Shown here one piece after another: positions 15,883 through 24,466 of a DNA stretch of 64,000 nucleotides. The stretch covers positions 1 to 64,000 of the forward strand of contig VFJQ01000012.1 of the NCBI GenBank assembly GCA_009885995.1, written 5' to 3'. Position 1 is the stretch's first letter, and every line of letters begins with the position of its first letter. The position numbers were made by a program, and so were the translations under genes. Below the pieces are notes generated by a model, which was given only the letters and a program-made list of their open reading frames with translations, was not told the DNA's origin and searched no databases. The stretch is from Verrucomicrobiota bacterium (GTDB lineage Bacteria > Verrucomicrobiota > Verrucomicrobiia > Chthoniobacterales > Chthoniobacteraceae).

Positions 15883-18284
15883 GCCAGCCCCCTCCAGCGC
15901 CGCAGTCCCCACTCTCCGACAAAGCACCCGACCACCAGCGCGAGCATCCACGGCGTATGCCAGAGCGGCTGCGTCCACGTCTCCGTCACCGGCGCGCGCT
16001 GGCTCGGCAGCTCGCGGGCGAAGGCGGCGAGCTGCTCCGGCGTGAGCACCTTGCCGCCGGTCTTTTGTGCGAGCGTTTCCATGAGCGCGCGGTTCGGCGT
16101 GAGCGATTGAAACTCCGCCGCGGCGAGATCGGTCGTCCAGCCCGTCGCCGCATTGCCGACAGCGGCGCCGTTTTCATCCGTCACCGTGGCATCGACACGA
16201 TAGCCGCCATTTTCGCGCGGGATGTAAGTCGCCTCATACACGCCCGGCTCCGACGCCGACGGTTCCGCGGTGAGCGTGACGGCTGCACCCGGACCGCTGG
16301 GGACAGCGGTCCCTACCTTGCTGCCACTGGTAGGGCGCGGTGTCCCCACCGCGCCGTCTGTGGCCGCGCCGCTCGCGGGCTCCACCTTCAGCGTCACGCC
16401 CGCATTGTCGATCGCCTGGAACTTCGCATCCCGCGCGCGCACTTGCAGTCGCACGCTCAGCGCATCCGCCACCGGCTCCGCGCGCAGCTCGATCTTTGCC
16501 GGCACATCGGCCACCAGCCAGCGCACGAGCTGGCGCCACGCTTTGCCGAGATCCTTCTGCCGCGCCTCGTCGCCGAGCCCGCTCTGCCACCAGTCGCCGA
16601 TGAGCAGCGCCGCCGTGCGTCCGCGTCCGAACCGCTGCGCGACCAGCGCGGGAAAATCGTGCTGCCCGTCCGTCACCGTCGCCACGACCGTCGCCGCCGG
16701 CTTCGCGCTGCCGCTTACATTCAGCGCGTCGAAGTGCGGCAGCTCTTCGAGCCGCGCGCGCTCCTCCGCCTCACTCGACCGCAGCCGCGCCCACGGTTGC
16801 AGCCAGCCCTCACGCGTGAGCCGCAACCGCAGCTCCGCTCCCTGCTCTCTGCTCCCTGCTCCCTGCAAATACACCGGCAGCAGATCGCCGATCGCCGAGC
16901 GCGCGAACTTCCCATCCGCGAACGACTCCATCCCGCCGAGCATGAGGAAGCCGCCGCCGCGCTCGCTCACGAAACGCTGGAGCAGCGACATCTGCTCCGC
17001 GGTGAAGAACTCCGCCTCAAGGTCGTCGAGCACGATCGCCTCATATTTGAACAGCTCCTCCTCCGTCTTCGGAAACCCGTCGCGCAGCTCGAATTCATCC
17101 TGCGTATTCAGCCGCACGAGCACGGGCTGATCGTAGCGCTCGACCTCTTCCTTCGATTGATTGCCGAAGCCGCGGAAGAGCGGATTGCTCGACTCACCCG
17201 CGCGCCCCTTGAACTCGAATTTCGGCTCGCGCTTCGCGATGCGGATCAGCCCGACGAGTTGCGTCTGATCGTCGCCCGTCACCGCGCGCTGGAGGAACTT
17301 GTATTCCCAATTCGGCCGCCCACTCACGTAGAGCACGCGATGCGGTCCCGTGCCGCGATCGACCGTCACGACGGTTTCATTGTTCGCGAGTGTCGCCTCG
17401 TCCGCCGCGTTGTTCTTCGCGCTCACGCGGAGCCGGTAGAAAAGCACGCCGGACTTCTCCGGTCGGAGCTGAAAGCGGAAGACGAGCTTCGTCGAGTCGT
17501 GCGGCGCGGTGAGCTTCTGCTCGGCGATCGGCTTCGCGTCCGGCTTTGCATCGATGGCGAAAAGCCGCGCGATCACTTCCTCGCCCGCGCAGTCGACCGC
17601 CGCGACGTCCGCCTGCACCGTCACCGGCGCATCCTCGAAAGAAGTCTGCGTCACCGCCGTGCTCGCGATCGCGAGATCGCGCGGCGGCAGGTCGTTGCCG
17701 AAGACGACGGGATAAACCGGCGGCAGGCCCGTGAGATCCGCGCCTTCGAGATCCGCGGCGACGCCATCGGTGAAGAGCAGCACACCCGCGAGCGGTTGTC
17801 CGCGATAGCGCTCGACGATCGTCTTCAACGCGCCGCCGAGTGCCGATGAGCGCCCGCTGAAATCCAGCTCGCGAAACTCCTGCGTCGGCACCAGCCGCGT
17901 GTCGGCGAGGAAGTTGCGCACCTCGAAGTTCTCCCCGAGCGGCGCGCGCCACTGGCTGTCTTCACCCACGACGAGCCGCGTGAGCATCTCGCCGCGCGTC
18001 GCTGTTTCACCGCGCCCGTGCAGTTTCATGCTCAGGCTGTTGTCCGCCACGAGCGCGAGCAGGTTCGCGCCCGGCTTCGCGCGCTGGCCCGTCCACATCG
18101 GCTCCGCCAGGCACGCGAGCAGTGCAGCGATGCCGAGCAACTTCAGTAGCGCGCAGGCGAGGCGGAGTCCGCGAGGACCGGGCGTGCGCGTGTAGCTCCA
18201 CGCGACGAAGACCAGTGCGACCCCGAACACGGCGACCGACGGCCACAGCCAATGCCGCCCCGCGAGTTCGAGCGAGGTGGTCAT
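15879..18284 (-). CDS. Membrane-anchored VWA / GATase1-like protein
   Basis: 801 residues. Two N-terminal membrane helices (LWPSVAVFGVALVFVAWSY and CALLKLLGIAALLACLAEPM) precede a von Willebrand A domain with MIDAS DNSLSM at about residue 81 and LLFTDGVAADLEG. A glutamine-amidotransferase-like domain follows at about 400-480 (LLQRFVSERGGGFLMLGGME, FADGKFARSAIGDLLPVYL), without a clear catalytic Cys. The C-terminus has another helix near 775 (WMLALVVGCFVGEWGLRRW). This is the type usually found with MoxR, DUF58 and BatA genes in Planctomycetes and Verrucomicrobia. A palindromic repeat (16291-16355) lies inside it in frame and encodes the stretch around GTPRPTSGSKVGTAVPSGPG. Confidence 0.85.
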   Translation of the reverse strand: MTTSLELAGRHWLWPSVAVFGVALVFVAWSYTRTPGPRGLRLACALLKLLGIAALLACLAEPMWTGQRAKPGANLLALVADNSLSMKLHGRGETATRGEMLTRLVVGEDSQWRAPLGENFEVRNFLADTRLVPTQEFRELDFSGRSSALGGALKTIVERYRGQPLAGVLLFTDGVAADLEGADLTGLPPVYPVVFGNDLPPRDLAIASTAVTQTSFEDAPVTVQADVAAVDCAGEEVIARLFAIDAKPDAKPIAEQKLTAPHDSTKLVFRFQLRPEKSGVLFYRLRVSAKNNAADEATLANNETVVTVDRGTGPHRVLYVSGRPNWEYKFLQRAVTGDDQTQLVGLIRIAKREPKFEFKGRAGESSNPLFRGFGNQSKEEVERYDQPVLVRLNTQDEFELRDGFPKTEEELFKYEAIVLDDLEAEFFTAEQMSLLQRFVSERGGGFLMLGGMESFADGKFARSAIGDLLPVYLQGAGSREQGAELRLRLTREGWLQPWARLRSSEAEERARLEELPHFDALNVSGSAKPAATVVATVTDGQHDFPALVAQRFGRGRTAALLIGDWWQSGLGDEARQKDLGKAWRQLVRWLVADVPAKIELRAEPVADALSVRLQVRARDAKFQAIDNAGVTLKVEPASGAATDGAVGTPRPTSGSKVGTAVPSGPGAAVTLTAEPSASEPGVYEATYIPRENGGYRVDATVTDENGAAVGNAATGWTTDLAAAEFQSLTPNRALMETLAQKTGGKVLTPEQLAAFARELPSQRAPVTETWTQPLWHTPWMLALVVGCFVGEWGLRRWRGLA
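16291..16355. repeat. Palindromic repeat, GTAGGGAC family, inside a coding gene
   Basis: GGACCGCTGGGGACAGCGGT with CCCTACC forms one hairpin half, and GGTAGGGCGCGGTGTCCCCA with CCGCGCC forms the other. The same composite occurs in non-coding positions at 32465-32526, 35548-35588 and 49764-49844. Here it is read through in frame by the VWA protein. Confidence 0.8.
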
Positions 18285-18463
18285 CAGCCGTCGATGCGAG
18301 GCGGAGAGTTCGTCATGGAGCTACTGGTTTCGCCCGGGCGCGCGGGAGGCGTCAACCGCTCATCAGCGGAGGGCTTCTCAATTACTTGGCGGGCCGGCTT
18401 TTGCGCCCGTGTCTCCGGCACCCTTCTTGCATCTCGGACGCGAACTTTGCTTCCCTCCGTCTA

Positions 18464-20661
18464 ATGCCTTCCTCCGACTCTGCCCCTCCGCCTCCGAATC
18501 ACGAGCGATACAAGATTCTCGACAAGCTGGGCGAGGGGGGCAGGGCATTGTCTATAAAGGGTTCGACATCCAGTTGCAGCGCTTTGTGGCGATCAAGCGG
18601 CTGACGAAAGAAAAGGACGGCGACCATGAAAGTCTGAAAAATGAGGCGCTCATGCTCGCAAACTTGCGCCACCCGAACATCGTTTCCGTGTTCGACGTGG
18701 CCGCCGATGAAAACGGGCTGCTGCTCGTGATGGAATTGATCGAGGGCGAAGATCTCTCGAGCTGGCTGGAGGGCGAGGCGCTGAGTCTGGACGACTTCCA
18801 GCAACTCGGCGTGCAGACGCTCGAGGCTCTGCTCGCCGCACACGAGTTGAAGGTGCTGCATCGCGACATGAAGCCAGAGAATATCCGCGTCTCGCGTCTG
18901 CCCGGCGGACGGCTGACGGTGAAGGTAATGGACTTCGGCCTCGCCCGCGCCAGCTCGAACGCCCGGCGGCAGACGACGAATCTCGGTGGCCAAATCAAGG
19001 GCTCGATTCGCTACATGGCACCGGAGCAGATCGAGCACAAACCGATGGATGGCCGGGCAGATCTCTACGCGCTCGCGTGCGTCTTTTACAAGGTGCTCTC
19101 CGGTCGCACGCCGTTCAATGGAGATACCATCCCCGAGATCATCGAAGCGCATCTGGAGCAGCGCGTGAGGCCGCTGCAGGAGCGCTGTCCGGACCTGCAT
19201 GAAGACCTCTGCGCCTGGGTGATGTGGACGATCAACCGCAAGCCCGAGGACCGCCCCGCCAATGCGCGCGAGGCTCTGGATTCGTTCAACGGCGTCTTCG
19301 AACGCATCAAAGCCGGCCAGCACATCACCCGGGCGATCGAGACCGGAGTCGTCCATGGCCACACCGATTCGCACACCGCGCACGTGCCAACGCAGCGGAC
19401 GCAGACCGCGCTCGTCCCGCCGGTGCAAGCCGCTGTGCCGGAAGGAGCAGCACCGTCAGATCCGGAGGCCGAAGTCTCCGACTCGCAGTTCGCGCCACCG
19501 GAGTCCTCCCCAACTTCTGAAGCAAAGCGTGGCATGAGCACCGGCCTGCTCGTCGGTGCCGCTGCGGTCGTATTGGGTGGCGCCGCGTTCATGCTCTGGC
19601 CGCGGGGAGAATCCACAGCCCAAGCTGCCCCTTCCACACCTGCGCCCGCATCGAGCCCCGTCGCGGTCGTAGAAAAGTCGCCCGTGGCCGTCGCCACCCC
19701 GCCGCCTGTCGAAGCGGCGACGGAGTCGAAAAAGCCCTCCAGCAGAAGGGAGTATGAGCCCGTCGCTCCCACGGTATCTGCCTCGCGCAAGCCGTTGCCG
19801 AACGCCGACCGCATCCTCGCCCGCTACGTCAGCACCGATCACCTGATGCGCTACGCCGATCCGGCGTCGCCGAAAAAGACGAAAGCTGACGTGCCCGCAC
19901 TGGCAACGATGGCCGTGAGCACCTGGATGGACATCGCCGAGGCCGGCGGAAATCGCCCGCTGGCTGTGATCGATCGCAACATCCTCGCCAGTCCACGGAT
20001 GCTGGTTGTGCTCAGCCCCGAACTGCGCGAGCCGACCCCCTGCCTCGTCTTCGAAGGCGGCGAATACCTGCGGGCCACTTACTCGGGCAAGTCCGCCGAT
20101 GGCGCGACGCTGAACCCGAAAGACTTCGGCTTCCGCCCCGGCTACAGCCTCGTCCTGGTGGCGCGGGTGCGCTCCGGCACGAACGGCACCCGTCTCGCCG
20201 CACTGCGTGGGTTTTCCTCCACCGCGGGCGAGCGCGGCAGCTTCCAGCTCTTCTATACGGCGGATAAAAAACTGCTCCTCGAGTCCAGTATCGGCGGGGT
20301 GGCGCAGCCCGCGATCGGCACAAAGATGGAAGTGCCGGAGAACGCGTTTCTCGTCATCACCATCACACTGAGCCAGTCAGACAAGAAGGCCCGCATCTTC
20401 GCCCGTGGCGCTCGAGGCGAAGCGTATCAGTCACCCTCCATCCAACTTGAGGCCGACCTGCCCTCCTTAAACGAGTTCACCATCGGCAAGCTGGGAGAGT
20501 CCCCCGAGAGCAAAGAACATCCGGAGCAGACCTCGGCCATCGGTGCGGACTTCAAAGGCGATCTCGCCGAAGTCGTCGTCTATCGCAGCGCGTTGAACCG
20601 TGAAGGCGCCGCCCAACTCGAAGACCTGATGATCGAGCACTACTTCGCGCCGAAGAAATAG
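18464..20661 (+). CDS. Transmembrane Ser/Thr protein kinase with LamG-like ectodomain, frame broken at a poly-G tract
   Basis: The ATG at 18464 starts MPSSDSAPPPPNHERYKILD. The glycine loop is split: six Gs at 18535-18540 give GEGGRALS, whereas a seventh G would give GEGGQGIVYKGFDIQLQRFV and about 732 residues in all. The kinase follows with VAIKRL, VLHRDMKPENIRVS, VMDFGLARASS and SIRYMAPEQIEHKPMDGRAD, all catalytic residues present. After a Pro/Ala-rich linker comes one membrane helix (GLLVGAAAVVLGGAAFMLW). An extracytoplasmic region of about 300 residues ends like a LamG/concanavalin-A-type domain (DLAEVVVYRSALNREGAAQL). It stands alone on the plus strand between minus-strand envelope genes. 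The frame break may be a sequencing error. Confidence 0.8.
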
Positions 20662-20671
20662 CGCCGCGGGG

Positions 20672-23600
20672 TCAGCGACTCCGTCCCAGCTCCTCGTAAT
20701 ACCGCCGCACGCGCTCCGCATACTGCGCCGGCACCGGGTCGCGGTCGATCGGCACGAGACTCTCCTTCGAGTCGCGTCGCGCGAGTTCTTCGGTCAGTCG
20801 GTTGCGCAACTCCGCGAGCGGCGCGCCAATCTTCGTGCTCACCATCTCCCAATTCGGCGCGAGGCTGTGCCGCTTGAACTCCGCGCGCACGCCCTTTGCG
20901 ACTTCGCGCACGCGCGCCGCCTCGGTCCGCAGCGCCGGATCATCGATCATCTCCTCGACCTTCCGCAGCCGGTCCGACCACTCGACGAACTTCTCGCCCG
21001 TGAGCGGCCCCGCCTGCTGCTCATCAGCCCCGCCTCCGCCGAGCCCGCGTCCATCGTCGCTCCCGCCGCGCTGCTGGGTCATCTCGGCGAGCCGGGAAGA
21101 GGAGCGCTGTGAGTCGCCGGACTTGTTACCGTCCGGGGAAGGTTCGCCGCCCTTGCCTGCGCTCGCGTTGCCCGGTTGTGCCCCCTGTCCGGGTTGTTGA
21201 CCTTTGCCCGACTGTTGCCCTTGGGCGGTCTGCTTACCTTGCCCAGGCTCGGGCTGTTCCTCGCCTGGCTGCTTGCCTTGGCCCGGTTGTTTTCCTTCGC
21301 CAGCCTGCGCTGATTGCCCGGGTTGATTGCCGTCCGATTGCTTGCCCTCGCCGAGTTGTCCCTCGCCGGGCTGTTTGGCTGTGCCCTGCTGCGCTTGCTG
21401 GCCGGGTTGCTTTCCTTGAGCCTGTTCCGGCGCCGTTTGCTGTGACTCGCCGGGCTTGCCAGTCTGCGCCTGCTGCTGATCGCCGGGCTGCTTCCCATCC
21501 TTCGCTTCGGAAGCGGCCGCGCCGTCACGCTGCTCGGAAGGCTGCGCAAGATCGGGCCGGTTCTGCGCGATCTCGCGATTGAGCTGGCGGGCAAGCGTGT
21601 CGAGTTCAGCGCGGGCTTGGCGCAAGGCTTCGGCTTCATCGCCGAGCACGCTCTCCGCAGCCCGCTCGACTCCCGTTTTGAGCTCCTCGATCTCCCCGCG
21701 CGCCTTCTCCTCGAATTTCCGCGCATCCTCGCCGTAACCGCGCTGGTTCAGCGCCTTCGTCATTTCGAGCGTCTTCGCGGTGTCTGATTGCGCGGTCTTG
21801 CGCAGTGTGTCGTAGAGTTCCTTCGCGAGCAGCGGCTCGGCGGCCTCAGCCTGCTCGCTCACGCGCTTCATGTCCTCGGTGATCCCGCCGAGCTTCTCCT
21901 GCTGATCGTCGAACTTCTTCGCGAGTTGCTCGCGCTCGCCGCTGCCGTCGAGCGTGCGCCGCTGCGGTTTGTCGGGCTCGGTGCTCAGCTTCTCGGAAAT
22001 CTCCTGCTGCGTCTGCGCCAGCTCGCGCGCATCGCGACGCATCTCGCGCATCTCCTCGTTGAATTGGCCGCTCGTCTTTTTGCGAAAGTCGTCGCGCAAC
22101 TTGTCGAGCTGCCGCTGCGCACGCGTGCCGTTGGCGAGGGCCTGCGTGGGTTGATTTCGCTCCATCGCCTCTGCCGCTTGCTGCGCTTCGTTGCGCGTCT
22201 GTTCGAGTTGCTTGCGCTCGTCGGCGAGCTGCGCCTGCTGCTGCGATTGCTCCATCTTCTGCTTCGTCTCGTCGAGGTCTGAGAGAAGCTCCTGCTCTTC
22301 CTCACGCAGCCGTTTGAGCTGCCGCTGGATCTCCTCCTTCTCCTTCTCCGTCTTCGCGGCCTGGAGCGCGGTCTGGAGTTCCTTGAGCCGCTCGTTGATG
22401 TCCTGCTGCCGCTGCGCCATTTCCTTGAGCCGGTTGAGAATCGCGAGCTGCTCCTTCTGCTGTTCGTTCTGCTGCTCCTCGGCCTCGCTCTTCTGCTCGT
22501 AGCGCTTCTTCTCGTCCTTCATCTCCAGCTCATCGAGCTGCGCCTGCATCTGCTGCTGACGGCCGGACTGTTCGCCCTTGCTGCGCTGGCTGCGGGTGAT
22601 GCGAAACTCATGCGCGGCGAGCTTGAGCAGCGCGTTGTAAGCCGACTGCTCCGCCGCGAGCGCCCGCGGTAGCGGCTCGGCGGTTTTCTCTCCCTCCTTG
22701 AGCTGATCGAGCGCGCTCTTCATCTCGCGCATCACGTTCTCCACGATCTCCTGCGTCTTCGGCTCCTCGGCTTTCTCGGCGAGTTCCTGCGCCTGCTTGA
22801 TCGCCTCCGCCTGCGAATCCCGCACGACCGGCTCGTCCTGCAGATACTTCGCCGCCGGCTTCTGCTCGCTCAGGTTCGCGTCCTCCGCGCGCTTGAGATT
22901 CCAGGTCGCGGTGATGATCTGCTTTTGAATCTCCGCCAGCTTCATCGCCTCGCCGCCCGCGCCCTTCGGCGGCTTGCCTTCGCCGCCGTCGCCGGGCCGA
23001 TAGATTTCCTCGAAAGGCCGCACCTCGGCGAAAAACATATCGGTCGCCGTGCGGCGCGGCTTGCCGTCGGGGCCGGTGTCCTCGGTCCACGCGAACCACG
23101 AGATCAGCTCGTCCGGCTTCATCCCGAGCGCCTCGAGTTTCAGCAAATGCTCGGCAGACACGCGCTCGTCGGCCTTCGTTGCCTTGCCGAGTTCCACGTC
23201 CTGCGGTTCGCGACCGGCGACGGTGTAAGTGAGCCCGTAGCGTGTGAGCCCGAAGTCGTCCCACACCTCGGTGCGAAAGGCGATCTCCTCGAGCGGCGAC
23301 ACGCGCACATCGCCACGGGGCGTCACGAGTTTCAGCTCCGGTTTCCGGTTCGGCAGCGCATCGATGATGAACTGCACCGGCACCTTGTTCGCGCGTCCGT
23401 CCGCGTCCACGAGCCGCAACTCGTAGGTCTGACTCGCCGTGATCTCGAAGCCGCTCAGCGTCGCGAGCGGCTTCGCCGGATCGACCGTGAGCGGCAAGAC
23501 CTGCTCGGCCTTCGTCACGAGTTGCGCGGACTTCACCTGCTTGTTGAGGTTGAACGCCACGTCGAGCTTCGTGCCCTCGACCGCACTCACGCGACGCGTG

Positions 23601-24466
23601 TCGGGCACCGTCTTGTCGGGCTGCGCGGTGTAGGCGGGGAAGTGCAGCGTCGCATCCGCGCGATCGAGCCGCGGGTGCTCGAAGACTTTCACGCTGAAGT
23701 CGCGCGTCGCCTCGCCGGCGTATTCCACGCGGTAGGTCAGCTCCACGTCCACCTCCGCCAGCGCGCCGCCGAAGACCGGATCGTCGAGGTTCTTCGCGAG
23801 CGGGATGCGCTGCGCGGGCTGGTTCACGGGCTGCACCACGAGCGTCGCTTCGCTCGGCACGTTGCGTCCGAACTTCGCCAGCACCACCAGCCCGGTGCCG
23901 CGCTCGACCTCGGTATCGCCCGGTGTCACCTCCACGCCTTCGGTCTTCGGCGCCTCTACCGCCGCGACCGCCCGCTTTTTCGCCGCCTTCGGCATCGGCT
24001 TCGAGGCGAAGTAGAGCGCGGCTACCGCCAGCGCCACGCCCACGTATCCACCGGCGACCCGCCACTTCGGCGCGGCGTCGATCCACGGATGCGCCCGCGC
24101 CAGGCACAGCGTATCGGCGATCACGCGTTGCTGGAGAAAGTGCAGCCGGCCGGTCTTCGGGTCAGGCCGCTGCTCGATGGCCGTGAGCAGCGCCGCGTGA
24201 AGCTCCGGATGCTTCTGCTCGATCTGCCGCGCGATGGCAGCGAAGTCCGGCGACCAGCGATTCGCGATCACCTGCGGCAGCCGCCAGCCGAGCAGATACG
24301 CCAGCACCACCAGCACCGGCACCGGCGCGCGATGCCCCGTCGCCTTCCAAAGCCACACTCCGGCCGCGAGACCCGCGACCAGCGCTGCCGACCACACCAG
24401 CGCCCGCACGAGTCGATGCCGCGAGAGAATCGGTTCGAGCGCGAGTTTGAGCAGTGGCGTGATCAT
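20672..24466 (-). CDS. DUF4175-type membrane protein with long coiled coil and Gln/Gly/Lys-rich tail
   Basis: 1264 residues from the ATG at 24466, which overlaps the stop of the BatA-like gene (ATGA). Two membrane helices lie near the start (LVWSAALVAGLAAGVWLW, and VPVLVVLAYLLGWRL), a third near residue 165. The region after them is beta-rich and periplasmic, with matches to DUF4175 such as WDDFGLTRYGLTYTVAGREP. From about 560 to 990 it is an almost continuous Glu/Gln/Lys/Arg coiled coil. From about 990 to 1110 it is a low-complexity Gln/Gly/Lys/Pro tract. A last conserved helical domain follows (KFVEWSDRLRKVEEMIDDPA to YYEELGRSR). The family accompanies MoxR/BatA genes and is thought to act at the envelope; its exact role is unknown. 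Confidence 0.85.
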   Translation of the reverse strand: MITPLLKLALEPILSRHRLVRALVWSAALVAGLAAGVWLWKATGHRAPVPVLVVLAYLLGWRLPQVIANRWSPDFAAIARQIEQKHPELHAALLTAIEQRPDPKTGRLHFLQQRVIADTLCLARAHPWIDAAPKWRVAGGYVGVALAVAALYFASKPMPKAAKKRAVAAVEAPKTEGVEVTPGDTEVERGTGLVVLAKFGRNVPSEATLVVQPVNQPAQRIPLAKNLDDPVFGGALAEVDVELTYRVEYAGEATRDFSVKVFEHPRLDRADATLHFPAYTAQPDKTVPDTRRVSAVEGTKLDVAFNLNKQVKSAQLVTKAEQVLPLTVDPAKPLATLSGFEITASQTYELRLVDADGRANKVPVQFIIDALPNRKPELKLVTPRGDVRVSPLEEIAFRTEVWDDFGLTRYGLTYTVAGREPQDVELGKATKADERVSAEHLLKLEALGMKPDELISWFAWTEDTGPDGKPRRTATDMFFAEVRPFEEIYRPGDGGEGKPPKGAGGEAMKLAEIQKQIITATWNLKRAEDANLSEQKPAAKYLQDEPVVRDSQAEAIKQAQELAEKAEEPKTQEIVENVMREMKSALDQLKEGEKTAEPLPRALAAEQSAYNALLKLAAHEFRITRSQRSKGEQSGRQQQMQAQLDELEMKDEKKRYEQKSEAEEQQNEQQKEQLAILNRLKEMAQRQQDINERLKELQTALQAAKTEKEKEEIQRQLKRLREEEQELLSDLDETKQKMEQSQQQAQLADERKQLEQTRNEAQQAAEAMERNQPTQALANGTRAQRQLDKLRDDFRKKTSGQFNEEMREMRRDARELAQTQQEISEKLSTEPDKPQRRTLDGSGEREQLAKKFDDQQEKLGGITEDMKRVSEQAEAAEPLLAKELYDTLRKTAQSDTAKTLEMTKALNQRGYGEDARKFEEKARGEIEELKTGVERAAESVLGDEAEALRQARAELDTLARQLNREIAQNRPDLAQPSEQRDGAAASEAKDGKQPGDQQQAQTGKPGESQQTAPEQAQGKQPGQQAQQGTAKQPGEGQLGEGKQSDGNQPGQSAQAGEGKQPGQGKQPGEEQPEPGQGKQTAQGQQSGKGQQPGQGAQPGNASAGKGGEPSPDGNKSGDSQRSSSRLAEMTQQRGGSDDGRGLGGGGADEQQAGPLTGEKFVEWSDRLRKVEEMIDDPALRTEAARVREVAKGVRAEFKRHSLAPNWEMVSTKIGAPLAELRNRLTEELARRDSKESLVPIDRDPVPAQYAERVRRYYEELGRSR
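21130..21500 (-). repeat. Low-complexity coding tract (Gln/Gly/Lys/Pro)
   Basis: Within the DUF4175 gene about 120 codons repeat short words such as GKQPGQ, GEGKQ and GQGKQ. The DNA is an imperfect repeat of CCGGGTTGxTTGCCTTG-type words read on the plus strand. It is likely a disordered linker and a site of length variation. Confidence 0.7.
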
